From NCBI RefSeq assembly GCF_041261445.1, contig NZ_JBGCCU010000002.1, forward strand, positions 496,001-560,000: a DNA stretch of 64,000 nt, written 5' to 3'. The position numbers and the translations under genes are program-made. Shown in pieces: positions 47,232 through 57,925 of the stretch. The stretch is from Catenulispora sp. EB89 (GTDB lineage: Bacteria; Actinomycetota; Actinomycetes; Streptomycetales; Catenulisporaceae). The notes beneath the pieces are model-generated. The model did not search any database and was not told the origin of the DNA. It saw only the letters and a program-made list of their open reading frames with translations. Position 1 is the first letter of the stretch, and the number at the start of each line of letters is the position of its first letter.

Positions 47232-47885
47232 CTACGCGCCCGCGACGAACTTCTTCGTGTTCTTCACCGGCAGCAGGTCCTTGGCCGGCTCGCTGTAGCG
47301 CACCGCCGTGATCCGGCCGTCGGTGATCTCGAAGGAGGTCAGCGAGGCCAGCGTGCACTCGCGCTTGCGCGGGTCGTGGAAGAACGACCGGTGCTCGGCG
47401 GCCAGCCGGCTGATCCAGATCGGCAGCTGGTGGCTGACCAGCACCACCTCGTGGCCGGGAGCCAGCTCGGCGGCGTCGAGCAGGGCCGCGTGCATCCGCT
47501 TCACCTGGTCCTTGTACGGCTCGCCCCAGGACGGCTTGAACGGGTTCCACAGCTTGAACCAGACCGCCGGCCGCTTCAGCACGCCGTCGCCGACCGAGAA
47601 CTTCTTGCCCTCGAAGAAGTTCGCCGCCTCGATCAGCCGCTCGTCGGTGCCGACCTCCAGGTCGTGCCGGGCCGCGATCGGGGCCGCGGTCTCCTGCGCG
47701 CGCTGCAGCGGCGAGGCGACGACCGCCTTGACGTCGTGGTCGGCCAGGTGGTCGGCGACCCGCTCGGCCATCTTCTGCCCGAGGTCGGAGAGCCGGAAGC
47801 CGGGCAGGCGGCCGTAGAGGATGCCGTCCGGGTTGTAGACCTCGCCGTGGCGCATCAGGTGGACGACGGTCTTGGTCTCAGCCAT
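47232..47885 (-). CDS. Histidine phosphatase (phosphoglycerate-mutase-like) family protein
   Basis: A 217-residue protein with the family's phospho-histidine site HLMRHGEVYNPDGILYGRLP (RHGE, about 11-14) and a second conserved arginine/histidine region in AVVASPLQRAQETAAPIAAR and VVLVSHQLPIWISRLAAEHR. Such proteins dephosphorylate sugars or nucleotides. The substrate is open. ATG 47885 is chosen from the normal N-terminus. It sits 32 bp downstream of hemL, so the pair is an operon; this neighbour arrangement is common in actinobacteria. Confidence 0.88.
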   Translation of the reverse strand: MAETKTVVHLMRHGEVYNPDGILYGRLPGFRLSDLGQKMAERVADHLADHDVKAVVASPLQRAQETAAPIAARHDLEVGTDERLIEAANFFEGKKFSVGDGVLKRPAVWFKLWNPFKPSWGEPYKDQVKRMHAALLDAAELAPGHEVVLVSHQLPIWISRLAAEHRSFFHDPRKRECTLASLTSFEITDGRITAVRYSEPAKDLLPVKNTKKFVAGA

Positions 47886-47917
47886 GACAGGTGGGGTTCC
47901 CTTCCGGGGATCAGGGA

Positions 47918-49240
47918 TCAGTGGGATTTCTCGGCAGCGGCCGCGGCCTTGGCCGCGTGCGGCAGCGCCTCGGCGACGGTCTCCACGGCCGCGGCGTCGT
48001 GCGCGGCCGAGACGAACCACGCCTCGTAGGCGCTCGGCGGCAGGTAGACGCCGTGGTTCAGCATCGTGTGGAAGAACTCCGCGTAGGCCTTGGTGTCCTG
48101 CGTCTTGGCGTCCTCGTAGTTCTTCACCGGGCGGCCGGTGAAGAACACGGAGAACATGGTGCCCGCGAACTGCACGGTGTGCGGGACGCCCTCCTTGGCC
48201 AGCGCCTCGGAGGCCAGGTCGGCGATCTGGTGCGCGGTGGCGTCCAGGTGGCTGTAGACGTCCGGGGTGCAGTTGCGCAGCGTGGCGAGGCCGGCGGCGG
48301 TCGCGACCGGATTCCCGGACAGCGTGCCGGCCTGGTAGACCGGGCCCACCGGGGCCAGGTGCTGCATGACGTCGGCCCGGCCGCCGAAGGCCGCGGCCGG
48401 GAAGCCGCCGCCCATGACCTTGCCGAAGGTCATCAGGTCCGGGACCACGCCGTCGATGCCGTACATGCCCTCGCGCGAGGCGCGGAAGCCGGTCATCACC
48501 TCGTCGGAGATGAACAGCGCACCGTGCGCGCGGCAGATGTCGGCGAGGAACTGGTTGAAGCCGGGCTCCGGCGGGACGATGCCCATGTTGCCGGCCGCGG
48601 CCTCGGTGATCAGGCAGGCGATCTCGCCGCCGTGCGCCTCGAAGGCGGCCTTGACGGCCTCCGGGTCGTTGTACGGCAGCACGATCGTGTCCGCGGCCTG
48701 CGCCCCGGTCACGCCGGGGGTGTCCGGCAGCGCGAAGGTGGCGACGCCGGAGCCGGCCGCGGCCAGCAGCGAGTCGACGTGGCCGTGGTAGCACCCGGCG
48801 AACTTCACGATCTTGGTCCGGCCGGTGAAGCCGCGGGCCAGCCGGATCGCGCTCATCGTGGCCTCGGTCCCGGAGGAGACCAGGCGGACCTGCTCCAGCG
48901 GGGCGACGCGGGCCACCATCTCCTCGGCCAGCTCGACCTCGCCGGCCGACGGCGCGCCGTAGCTGGCGCCGCTGTGCAGGGCCTTGAGCGCCGCCTCCAG
49001 CACCGCGGGGTGGTTGTGGCCGAGGATCAGCGGGCCCCAGGAGCAGACCATGTCGACGTAGCGGTTGCCGTCGACGTCGGTGAGGTACGCGCCCTGGCCC
49101 GAGGCGATGAAACGCGGGGTGCCCCCGACCGCGCCGAACGCCCGCACCGGGGAGTTCACACCGCCCGGCGTCACTGCCCGGGCCCGGTCGAACAGGTGCT
49201 GGGACTGGGTCTCGGGGGGCTCGTACGGATGCGCGTTCAT
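47918..49240 (-). CDS. hemL: Glutamate-1-semialdehyde 2,1-aminomutase
   Basis: A 440-residue PLP enzyme making 5-aminolevulinate from glutamate-1-semialdehyde for heme and other tetrapyrroles. Marks: [20 protein letters not shown] at the N-terminus, [20 protein letters not shown], and the PLP-lysine region [20 protein letters not shown] preceded by [16 protein letters not shown]. Length is typical. The neighbouring cytochrome c maturation genes are a sensible physiological match because those cytochromes need heme. Confidence 0.96.
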   Translation of the reverse strand: MNAHPYEPPETQSQHLFDRARAVTPGGVNSPVRAFGAVGGTPRFIASGQGAYLTDVDGNRYVDMVCSWGPLILGHNHPAVLEAALKALHSGASYGAPSAGEVELAEEMVARVAPLEQVRLVSSGTEATMSAIRLARGFTGRTKIVKFAGCYHGHVDSLLAAAGSGVATFALPDTPGVTGAQAADTIVLPYNDPEAVKAAFEAHGGEIACLITEAAAGNMGIVPPEPGFNQFLADICRAHGALFISDEVMTGFRASREGMYGIDGVVPDLMTFGKVMGGGFPAAAFGGRADVMQHLAPVGPVYQAGTLSGNPVATAAGLATLRNCTPDVYSHLDATAHQIADLASEALAKEGVPHTVQFAGTMFSVFFTGRPVKNYEDAKTQDTKAYAEFFHTMLNHGVYLPPSAYEAWFVSAAHDAAAVETVAEALPHAAKAAAAAEKSH

Positions 49241-49285
49241 GCCGCCATGGTCTCAGATCCGCGGAGCCGGGCCGCTATCGCGGTG

Positions 49286-49714
49286 TCAGCCGTCACTCGG
49301 CGCGATCCGCATCGCCGTCACGGCCTCGACGAACGCCTCCGGGGGCCGGTAGCCGTGGTCGCGGATGTAGTGGACGACCAGCGTGGGGGCGGTGAGCAGG
49401 CGGCCGTCGGCGGCGGCCACGCGGATCTCGGCGCTGCCGAGGTACAGGACGCGGGTGCCGTAGACGGCGCCGTACTGGAAGTCGGCCTCGAAGGGGTGCC
49501 GGAAGCGGCAGCCGTGGACGCCGCGGGTGACGGCGACGGTGTGGTCGGCGGCGAGGGTGACCAGGTTCTGCCAGAAGACGGGGTCGGAGTCGTCGTCGGC
49601 CGCGGTCGGGAACTCGTGCCCGGGCTCCAGCCACCCGACGGCGAGCAGTTCCACCCCCTCCGGCACGGTCTCCGGCAGGTAGTCGTACAGCGCCAGGTCG
49701 GGGTAGTACGTCAT
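49286..49714 (-). CDS. Conserved hypothetical protein (142 residues)
   Basis: A 142-residue soluble protein: MTYYPDLALYDYLPETVPEG, then LLAVGWLEPGHEFPTAADDD and TVAVTRGVHGCRFRHPFEAD, ending VVHYIRDHGYRPPEAFVEAV. The YPDL and GWLE openings followed by TRGxHxCxF recall a family of small uncharacterised actinobacterial proteins. No catalytic motif is clear; His and Cys in VHGCRF could bind metal. ATG 49714 is chosen as it overlaps the MFS stop by ATGA, making the MFS and this gene a coupled pair. The longer frame to 50206 is spurious. Confidence 0.65.
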   Translation of the reverse strand: MTYYPDLALYDYLPETVPEGVELLAVGWLEPGHEFPTAADDDSDPVFWQNLVTLAADHTVAVTRGVHGCRFRHPFEADFQYGAVYGTRVLYLGSAEIRVAAADGRLLTAPTLVVHYIRDHGYRPPEAFVEAVTAMRIAPSDG

Positions 49715-51159
49715 GCCGGAATGGTGCCCTCCCGGGACGCCCACCGACCAGAAGCCGCGACCGCGACCATCGCCGCGATGATGAACGCCGGCAGCAGCAG
49801 GTAAGCGGTGTGGATGCCGACCCGGTCGGAGAGGAAGCCGAGCGCGAACGGCGCGGTCCCGACCGCGATCCCGCCGCCGAACATGTTCACCGCACCGGCG
49901 AGCTCCGCCTGACCGCCGGCCATCTCGATACCGCGCGCCGCCAACAGCGGGTACTGCAACGACACCCCGAGCCCGGCCACCGCCAGCCCGCCGAACATGA
50001 TCACCGGGTTCGGCGTCGCCCAGAAGAGCGCGAAGCCCACGAGGTTGGTCCCGAACGCCGCGAAGATCAGCCAGTCGATCGGCACCCGGAGTGCGAGGCG
50101 ACCGCCGATCGCACGGCCGACGGCCATGCCGGCGACGACGGCGGTGACGCCGGTCGCGGCCACGCCGGCGGACAGGTGCGCGCGGTCGCGGAGCAAGGTC
50201 GCGCACCAGAGGGTGAGGCAGAACTCGATGGCGCCGGCGCAGACGCCCGCGACCTGGTTGATCCAGAAGCGGCGCGGGAGGTCGCGGAAAGTGGCCGAGC
50301 GAACGGGTTGGTCGCTCGGGGAGCGGGGCGCCGGGACTCGATCCACAGCCGAAACCCGGCCTCGCACGTCATCCGCAAGACTCACGACCGTGCCGATCCG
50401 CCCACCAGAGCCATCGGTGCCGGCCGCATACTCGGGCCCGGCTACCGCGCCGCGGCCAGCGAGTTCTTCGGTACCGCCGGCACTCGCGCCGGCCGTGTCG
50501 ACCATGCCGAGCCCGTAAGCCTCGACCGCCTCGCCCACAGCCACCGGCTCGGTCTCGGCCGCCGCCACCCACGCCGGCTCGCGCACCCGCCCGAGCGCCA
50601 CGTACAGCAGCGCGCTCAGCGGTGCGACCGACAGCAGCGCCGTGCGCCAGCCGATGCCCGCCGCGGCCGCGCCGCCCACCGCGAGCGGGGCCGCGATGCC
50701 GACGAAGGCGGCGACCGCGTTGGCCTCGGTGATCGCGGCCGGGCCGGTTTCCGGGCCATGCGCGCGCGACAGTGCCGCCGGCACGGCTATACACATCAGC
50801 GCGCCGAAGACTCCGCAGATCACGGCCGCCGGAAGCGTTACCGACAACGACGGGACAGCGCAGAAAAGCCCCACCGACAGCGACAGGCCGACCAGCCCCC
50901 ACCACAGCGCGGGGCGTGAGCCGCCCAAGCGGCGGATGTACCAGGGCGCGCTGAGGCTGCCGACGGTGACGCCGGCGGCGTAGCAGGTGCTGTGCAGCCC
51001 GGCCACGCCCGCGGAGAGGTGGAGGTCGTCCTTGAGCAGGTCGATCGAGGGGCTGAAGGCGTAGAGGAAGAAGGCGAAGGCGCCGAGTTGCAGATAGAGC
51101 AAGCGGGTCCAGCTGTCGTGCCGGACCCGCAGGACGGGCTCAGTGGGGGTGGCGCTCAC
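49711..51159 (-). CDS. MFS transporter (YfcJ/CynX-like size)
   Basis: A 482-residue major facilitator with 12 predicted helices. A long polar insert lies between helices 6 and 7 (about 195-285: PAWVAAAETEPVAVGEAVEA and further Gly/Asp-rich sequence). The helix 2-3 loop is APWYIRRLGGSRPALWWGLV, a modest version of motif A. No substrate can be assigned. It is upstream of, and overlapping by 4 bp, the 142-residue hypothetical gene, and 17 bp downstream of the DUF3027 gene. Confidence 0.82.
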   Translation of the reverse strand: MSATPTEPVLRVRHDSWTRLLYLQLGAFAFFLYAFSPSIDLLKDDLHLSAGVAGLHSTCYAAGVTVGSLSAPWYIRRLGGSRPALWWGLVGLSLSVGLFCAVPSLSVTLPAAVICGVFGALMCIAVPAALSRAHGPETGPAAITEANAVAAFVGIAAPLAVGGAAAAGIGWRTALLSVAPLSALLYVALGRVREPAWVAAAETEPVAVGEAVEAYGLGMVDTAGASAGGTEELAGRGAVAGPEYAAGTDGSGGRIGTVVSLADDVRGRVSAVDRVPAPRSPSDQPVRSATFRDLPRRFWINQVAGVCAGAIEFCLTLWCATLLRDRAHLSAGVAATGVTAVVAGMAVGRAIGGRLALRVPIDWLIFAAFGTNLVGFALFWATPNPVIMFGGLAVAGLGVSLQYPLLAARGIEMAGGQAELAGAVNMFGGGIAVGTAPFALGFLSDRVGIHTAYLLLPAFIIAAMVAVAASGRWASREGTIPA

Positions 51160-51176
51160 ATGTCACGCATCGCGGG

Positions 51177-52199
51177 TCAGCTTTCATCGACGGGCTCTTC
51201 CTCTGGCACAACCTCGGCCACGACCTCGGCCTGCACGACCTCGACGGCGGCGACAGTTTCGGCCTCGGGCTCGGGCTCGGCGTCCTCCACGTCGGCCGCC
51301 GCCACCGCCACCTGCACCGCCGCCGCGGCCGCGGCAGCGGCCTGCGACGCCTCGTCGGCGGGCCGCACCACGCGCTCGCCGAACGTCACGGTGTCGTACC
51401 GGTACTCGTCGACCACCGGCTCCGACGTCGGGTACGTCACCGGCACCACGGCGGCCTCCGAGTGCGCGCCGCAGCCGAAGTCCAGGGACACCACGCGGCC
51501 GTCGCTCGGGGAGATCTCGTTCGTGCACACGCCGAAGCCCTGGCCGAGCATCCCGGCCAGCGGCGCCAGGAACCCGCAGCCCGAGCAGCGCGCCGGGGCG
51601 GCCTGCGCCATCGGCGAGTGCGGGCCGAACTCGCCCTCGTGCCAGCGCTCGGCGGCCTCCTCGCGGCCCTCGCGGGACAGCACGCGCGGCCGGCCGAGGC
51701 CGATCTGGTAGGCGATCAGCGGCAGCGAGTCGCGGGTGATCTCGCGGTAGAGCTCGGGCCGCTCCTCGTCCTCGCCGGTGTAGGCCGGAACCAGGCGGGC
51801 GTCGTCCTCGGCGATCGGCAGCAGGTCGCCGGGGCCCAGGTCGCCGGGGCGCAGGCGCTCGCTCCACGGCACCCACTCCGGGGCCAGGACCGACTCGTTG
51901 CCGGCGACCAGCACGGTCTCGTCGAGGGTGACGAACTTCGTGCGCGGCGCGCGGGTCAGCGTCACGGCCCAGTTCCAGCCGCGGTACCCCCGCTCCTTGC
52001 ACTCGAACAGGTGGGTGACCACGCGGTCCCCCTCGGCGAGCATGCCGACGTGCCGGCCGACCTCGCCGATCCCGGCGACGTCCTCGGCCGCGGCCAGGGC
52101 CAGGTCGACCGCGTCGGCGCAGACCTGGTCGAGGACCGGCTGGCGTCCGCGCGGCCGGCTGTCTGCGGAGCGGGCTGGGGTGGCGGTCGCGGCGTTCAC
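51177..52199 (-). CDS. DUF3027 family protein
   Basis: A 340-residue actinobacterial protein. The N-terminal domain has VDLALAAAEDVAGIGEVGRH, CKERGYRGWNWAVTLTRAPR and WVPWSERLRPGDLGPGDLLP. A zinc-binding-like part follows with ARCSGCGFLAPLAGMLGQGF, GVCTNEISPSDGRVVSLDFG and CGAHSE (four cysteines, about 225-275). The last 60 residues are an acidic Ala/Val/Glu tail. The family is defined by these blocks; function is unknown. GTG 52199 has AGGGGAG 9 bases upstream. It is divergent from the extended MFS gene, a pairing I recall from other actinobacteria. Confidence 0.85.
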   Translation of the reverse strand: MNAATATPARSADSRPRGRQPVLDQVCADAVDLALAAAEDVAGIGEVGRHVGMLAEGDRVVTHLFECKERGYRGWNWAVTLTRAPRTKFVTLDETVLVAGNESVLAPEWVPWSERLRPGDLGPGDLLPIAEDDARLVPAYTGEDEERPELYREITRDSLPLIAYQIGLGRPRVLSREGREEAAERWHEGEFGPHSPMAQAAPARCSGCGFLAPLAGMLGQGFGVCTNEISPSDGRVVSLDFGCGAHSEAAVVPVTYPTSEPVVDEYRYDTVTFGERVVRPADEASQAAAAAAAAVQVAVAAADVEDAEPEPEAETVAAVEVVQAEVVAEVVPEEEPVDES

Positions 52200-52332
52200 G
52201 GCTCGATTCTCCCCTATCCGGAGGTGTTCGTGTGACAGCGGTTCGGCTGACGGTGCATCGCGGCCGGTCCACAAGGGTCGCCAATTGAATCACCGGCTCC
52301 CCACGTTCACTTTTTCCGGGCAGGATAGGGGC

Positions 52333-54150
52333 GTGGCCAAGGATCAGACGCCGAACCGGGACGGCGAGGAGCGGACGCGGGTTTTCGACGCCCCGGAGGC
52401 GACCCGGCCGTTGATCCCGCAGCCCCCGCCGCTGCCGCCGAAACGCCCCCGGGACGGCCGGGACGCCCGGGACGCCGGCGGCCGCACGCAGAACGGCGGC
52501 GGCGCGGCGGCCGATCCCGCGCTCGCCGACACGCTGCCGACCGGGGATTCCTCAGCGGCCTCAGCGTCCGCCGCGGCCTCGGCCGCGCGCGCCGGCGGCC
52601 ACCACGACCCGGTCCCGACCCGCATCATGGCCGCCCAGCACCCGGACGACGCCCCGATCGCCACCATCGACCTGGCCGCGACCCTGCCGCAGTTGGCCGA
52701 GGTCGCCCCGGACCTGTCGGCGGCCGACATAGAGATGCTCACCCCGGTCCGGCCGGAGTCCGACGCCGCGCGCATCCTGCGCCGGGTCGGCGAGGGCACC
52801 GAGGCCACCGGCCGCGCCATGGGCAAGGTCGGCGGGGTGGTCGGGCGCCGCATCCGGAAGTACACCGAGTCCGGCGGGGCCCGGGAGTCCGGGCTGTCCC
52901 GGCTGATCGAGCTGCACGCCGTGAACACCGCCGGCGACCTGCTGATCACGCTGGCGCTGGCGCAGTCGGTGTTCTTCGGGGTGCAGCCGGGGCAGGCGCG
53001 CGGCAAGGTCGCGCTGTACCTGGTGATCACCATGGTGCCGTTCGTGCTGCTGGCGCCGGTGATCGGCCCGCTGCTGGACCGCTTCGGGCACGGCCGGCGC
53101 ATCGCGATGGCGCTGACCATGGCCGCCCGCCTGGTGCTGGCGCTGATCATGGCCCGCACCGTGAGCGGCAGCGCCAACCTGGCGCTCTACCCGGCCGCGT
53201 TCGGCTGCCTGGCGGCCTCCAAGGCCTACGGCGTGACCCGCAGCGCGGTGATCCCCCGGCTGGTCCCGCACGGCAGCACACTGATCAAGGCGAACTCGCG
53301 CACCTCGATGGCCAGCATCATCGCCACCTTCGTGTTCGCCCCGGTCGGCGGCCTGCTGCTGAAGCTCGGCCACGCCGGACTCTGCCTGATCGGCGCGGCG
53401 CTGGTCTTCGCGCTCGGCGCGTACCTGGCGCTGCGGCTGCCGTCCCACGTGGACTCCGCCGCGGGCGAACAGAAGGCGCAGCTGAAGAAGAAGGACCGGA
53501 ACATGGACCCCCGCCTGGAGGAGACCATGCCGAACCTGCGGCTGCGCTCGGTGGGCCCGGCGGTGATGCTGGCGCTGCGCGCCAACGCCGCCTTCCGCTG
53601 CTTCTCCGGCTTCCTGACCATCTTCATGGCGTTCCTGGTCCGCTACCACCCGCTGGCCGGCTACAAGGACCTGGTCGCGATCGGCATGATCGCCGGCGCC
53701 GCGGCCGTCGGCAACGCCGTGGGCACCTCGCTGGGCTCGATGCTGAAAGCCCGGGCCCCGGAGGGCGTGATCTCCGCGATGCTGGCGCTGACCACCGGGG
53801 CGGTCCTGGCCTGCGCCTTCTATTACAACCTGATCACGGTACTCACCGTAGCCGCGGTCGCCGCCATGAGCGCTGCGCTGGCCAAACTGTCCCTGGACGC
53901 CCTTTTGCAGCGCGACACGCTCGAACGTGTGCGCACGTCTGCCTTCGCCCGATCTGAGACACTGTTGCAGCTGGCCTGGGTGGTCGGCGGCGGCCTGGGG
54001 ATCGCGATGTCGTTCCCGGGCAACGGCAACGGGACCTTCGCGTTCATCGTGGCCGCCATCGCGTTGCTGGCGGTCTGCGTGGTGACTTTGAAGGCGTTGT
54101 CGGATCTGCGTTTCGTGGCACCGAACCCCGCGCAAAGTCTCGGAGTCTGA
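52333..54150 (+). CDS. MFS transporter with a ~200-residue cytoplasmic N-terminal extension
   Basis: A 605-residue protein. Residues 1-195 are hydrophilic: a Pro/Arg/Gly-rich start (RPLIPQPPPLPPKRPRDGRD), an Ala/Ser block, then a helix-rich part with AATLPQLAEVAPDLSAADIE and GRAMGKVGGVVGRRIRKYTE. The transporter domain begins near 200 and has 12 helices (for example LYLVITMVPFVLLAPVIGPL followed by LDRFGHGRR as motif A). There is a charged loop near 385-405. The N-terminal extension is unusual for MFS and may be a regulatory or protein-binding part. GTG 52333 is chosen; longer frames run into the opposite DUF3027 gene. Confidence 0.82.
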   Translation: MAKDQTPNRDGEERTRVFDAPEATRPLIPQPPPLPPKRPRDGRDARDAGGRTQNGGGAAADPALADTLPTGDSSAASASAAASAARAGGHHDPVPTRIMAAQHPDDAPIATIDLAATLPQLAEVAPDLSAADIEMLTPVRPESDAARILRRVGEGTEATGRAMGKVGGVVGRRIRKYTESGGARESGLSRLIELHAVNTAGDLLITLALAQSVFFGVQPGQARGKVALYLVITMVPFVLLAPVIGPLLDRFGHGRRIAMALTMAARLVLALIMARTVSGSANLALYPAAFGCLAASKAYGVTRSAVIPRLVPHGSTLIKANSRTSMASIIATFVFAPVGGLLLKLGHAGLCLIGAALVFALGAYLALRLPSHVDSAAGEQKAQLKKKDRNMDPRLEETMPNLRLRSVGPAVMLALRANAAFRCFSGFLTIFMAFLVRYHPLAGYKDLVAIGMIAGAAAVGNAVGTSLGSMLKARAPEGVISAMLALTTGAVLACAFYYNLITVLTVAAVAAMSAALAKLSLDALLQRDTLERVRTSAFARSETLLQLAWVVGGGLGIAMSFPGNGNGTFAFIVAAIALLAVCVVTLKALSDLRFVAPNPAQSLGV

Positions 54151-54252
54151 AGGCTCAAGGCACAAGGGATGGGGAGCCGGATGCCGGGTACGTTTCCGGC
54201 GTGCGGCGAAGCGAATACGTAAGCCATCCGCGGGACGACGGGGAGTGACCGA

Positions 54253-54900
54253 ATGTACGAGTTCTTGCTGGCGACAGCCGTCGGCGCCGAGCGTGACGCT
54301 CTTCAGCGCCACGCCGACGGCCTGACGGTGATAGTCACCGGCGCGGGCCCCGCGGCCGCGGCGACCGGCGCGGCCTGGGTCCTGGCCTCGGAGCCCTACA
54401 AACTGGCGGTCTCAGTCGGCATCGGCGGCGGCTTCGCCCCGCGCGCGCCGATCGGCTCGGTGGTGGTCTCCACCCGGGTGGTCGCGGCCGACCTCGGCGC
54501 CGACTCCCCGGAGGGCTTCCTGCCGATCGAGGAGCTGGGCTTCGCCCCGCGCGTGGAGCAGCCGGACGAGGCCTGGGCGGCCCGGATCGGCGGCGCGTTG
54601 AGCACCGCCGGGCTGACCGTGGTCACCGGCGCCGTGCTGACCGTGGCCACCGTCACCGGCACCGCCGAGCGCACCGCGGAGCTGCTGGCCCGGCACCCGG
54701 ACGCGGCCGCGGAGGGCATGGAGGGCTTCGGCGTGGCGAGCGCGGCGACGATGGCCGAGCTGCCGTTCGTGGAGATCCGCGCGATCTCCAACGTCGTCGG
54801 ACCCCGGGACCGGGAATCGTGGCGGATCGGTGAAGCCCTGGACGTCCTGGCGACCGTCGGGCAGACCCTGGCCGCCCTCCAGGCGCCGGGCGTCGCATAA
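54253..54900 (+). CDS. mqnB: Futalosine hydrolase
   Basis: A 215-residue nucleoside-phosphorylase-fold enzyme that cleaves futalosine to dehypoxanthine futalosine and hypoxanthine. Marks: FLLATAVGAERDALQR, VTGAGPAAAATGAAWVLASE, AVSVGIGGGFAPRAPIGSVV, and the ending EGMEGFGVASAATMAELPFV with IRAISNVVGPRDRESW. The start ATG is preceded by GGGGAG. It lies 8 bp upstream of mqnD on the same strand, the usual mqnBD operon. Confidence 0.94.
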   Translation: MYEFLLATAVGAERDALQRHADGLTVIVTGAGPAAAATGAAWVLASEPYKLAVSVGIGGGFAPRAPIGSVVVSTRVVAADLGADSPEGFLPIEELGFAPRVEQPDEAWAARIGGALSTAGLTVVTGAVLTVATVTGTAERTAELLARHPDAAAEGMEGFGVASAATMAELPFVEIRAISNVVGPRDRESWRIGEALDVLATVGQTLAALQAPGVA

Positions 54901-54908
54901 TCAGCCAT

Positions 54909-55727
54909 ATGTCTGACGCCGCGACCGTCCTGCCCGACAAGCTGTCCATCGCCTACTCCCCGTGCCCCAACGACACGTTCGTCTTCCACGCGCTGACCCA
55001 CGGCCTGCTGCCCGGCGCCCCGGTCTTCGACGTGACCTTCGCCGACATCGACGTCACGAACTACTGGGTGCAGGAGGCGGACGCGCCGGACGTCCTGAAG
55101 ATCTCCTACCCGGCCCTGCCGCTGGTCGCCGACCGCTACGAGCTGCTGCACTGCGGCGGCGCCCTGGGCCGGGGCTGCGGCCCGCTGGTGCTGTCCCAGG
55201 GCGCGGTGTCGGCCGAGGCGCTGGCCGGCGGCGTGGTGGCGGTGCCGAGCCTGCTGTCGACCGCCTATCGGCTGTTCGAGCTGTGGGCGGAGAAGAACGT
55301 CCCGGGTGGTATGCAGATCAAGGTCTTGCCGTTCCACGAGATCATGCCGGCCGTGGCGGCCGGCGAGGTGGCCGCCGGCCTGGTGATCCACGAGGCCCGC
55401 TTCACCTACCAGAAATTCGGCCTGACCTGCCACGCCGACCTCGGCGAGTGGTGGGAGTCGGAGACCGGCCTGCCGATCCCGCTGGGCGCGATCGTGGCCC
55501 GCAAGGACCTCGGCGCCGAGGCGCTGGCCGAGCTCAGCGGACTGATCCGGGACTCGGTGGAGTACGCCTGGGCCGACCCGAAGGCCTCGCACGAGTACGT
55601 GATGGAGCACGCGCAGGAGATGGACCCGGAGGTCGCGCAGCAGCACATCGGGCTGTACGTCAACGAGTTCACCCGGGACCTCGGCGCCGACGGGCTGGCG
55701 GCGGTCGAGGCTTTGCTCGCGAAGTAG
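54909..55727 (+). CDS. mqnD: 1,4-dihydroxy-6-naphthoate synthase
   Basis: A 272-residue protein of the MqnD type, related to MqnA. It converts cyclic dehypoxanthine futalosine to 1,4-dihydroxy-6-naphthoate. Marks: LSIAYSPCPNDTFVFHALTH at the N-terminus (the SPCPNDTF motif), DVLKISYPALPLVADRYELL, then PGGMQIKVLPFHEIMPAVAA and GLVIHEARFTYQKFGL. It is 8 bp after mqnB. A 16-bp terminator hairpin follows its stop. Confidence 0.95.
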   Translation: MSDAATVLPDKLSIAYSPCPNDTFVFHALTHGLLPGAPVFDVTFADIDVTNYWVQEADAPDVLKISYPALPLVADRYELLHCGGALGRGCGPLVLSQGAVSAEALAGGVVAVPSLLSTAYRLFELWAEKNVPGGMQIKVLPFHEIMPAVAAGEVAAGLVIHEARFTYQKFGLTCHADLGEWWESETGLPIPLGAIVARKDLGAEALAELSGLIRDSVEYAWADPKASHEYVMEHAQEMDPEVAQQHIGLYVNEFTRDLGADGLAAVEALLAK

Positions 55728-55738
55728 CCGAACGAAAA

Positions 55739-55773
55739 GCCGAGGTCCCGGCGGGTTCCGCCGGGACCTCGGC
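55739..55773. terminator. Terminator between mqnD and proS
   Basis: A perfect 16-bp G+C stem with a 3-nt GTT loop and AAAA just before it, suited to both convergent genes. It begins 11 bp past the mqnD stop. Confidence 0.9.
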
Positions 55774-55789
55774 CAACAATACTGTTTTC

Positions 55790-57241
<1,452 letters not shown>

Positions 57242-57334
57242 CTACCGAGCCGGGACGCGCTCGGGCGATGAGTTTAGACGTGGCGGGTCGTCCGTATCAC
57301 CGACAGCGACCGACTCGAGCACCGGGAGAGCACC

Positions 57335-57913
57335 ATGACCGCCACCTACACCTTCGACGTCTTCTCCAGCCTCGACGGCTTCGGCGCCGCCGGCGGCGAC
57401 TGGACCGGCTACTGGGGCAAGCAGGGCCCGGAGCTGCTGGAGCACCGCCTCGGCCTGTACAGCCAGGAGCAGCGGATGGTCTTCGGAGCGAACACGTACC
57501 GACTGTTCGTCGGGTTCCTGGCGCAGGCCGCGGACGACGCCGACGTCCGCGACCCGTGGGTCACCCGGATGATCGACACCCCGGCGACCATCGTGTCCTC
57601 CACCCTGACCACGCCGCTGGACTGGCCGGACGCGACCCTGGAGCGAGGCGACGCCGTCGACGTCGTCGCGCGGCTCAAGCAGGAGTCGGACGTGCCCCTG
57701 CGCTCGCACGGCAGCCTGGCGATGAACCGCGCCCTGATGGCCGCCGGCCTGGTCGACCGGGTCCAGGTGACCCTGTTCCCGGTGATCACCGGACAGCACG
57801 GGCTGGACCCGATCTTCGCCGGCGCCGCCGACTTCGACCTCGAACTGCTGGAGACGCGGACGCTCGACGGGCGGATCCAGGAGCTGGTGTACCGGCCCAC
57901 GCTGCACGGCTGA
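57335..57913 (+). CDS. Dihydrofolate reductase family (RibD C-terminal-like) protein
   Basis: A 192-residue protein: YTFDVFSSLDGFGAAGGDWT opening, RMVFGANTYRLFVGFLAQAA, then PLRSHGSLAMNRALMAAGLV and VQVTLFPVITGQHGLDPIFA. These are typical of the RibD_C/DHFR-like reductase family used by many actinobacteria, often with unknown or F420/NADPH-linked activity. The start ATG has GGGAGAG just before it. It is divergent from proS with 102 bp between. Confidence 0.83.
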   Translation: MTATYTFDVFSSLDGFGAAGGDWTGYWGKQGPELLEHRLGLYSQEQRMVFGANTYRLFVGFLAQAADDADVRDPWVTRMIDTPATIVSSTLTTPLDWPDATLERGDAVDVVARLKQESDVPLRSHGSLAMNRALMAAGLVDRVQVTLFPVITGQHGLDPIFAGAADFDLELLETRTLDGRIQELVYRPTLHG

Positions 57914-57925
57914 AATCCGCCCGGG

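Noticed and set aside
49286-50206. 306-codon version of the 142-residue hypothetical gene
   Set aside because: The extra N-terminus is a wrong-frame reading of the MFS gene; ATG 49714 overlaps the MFS stop by 4 bp.
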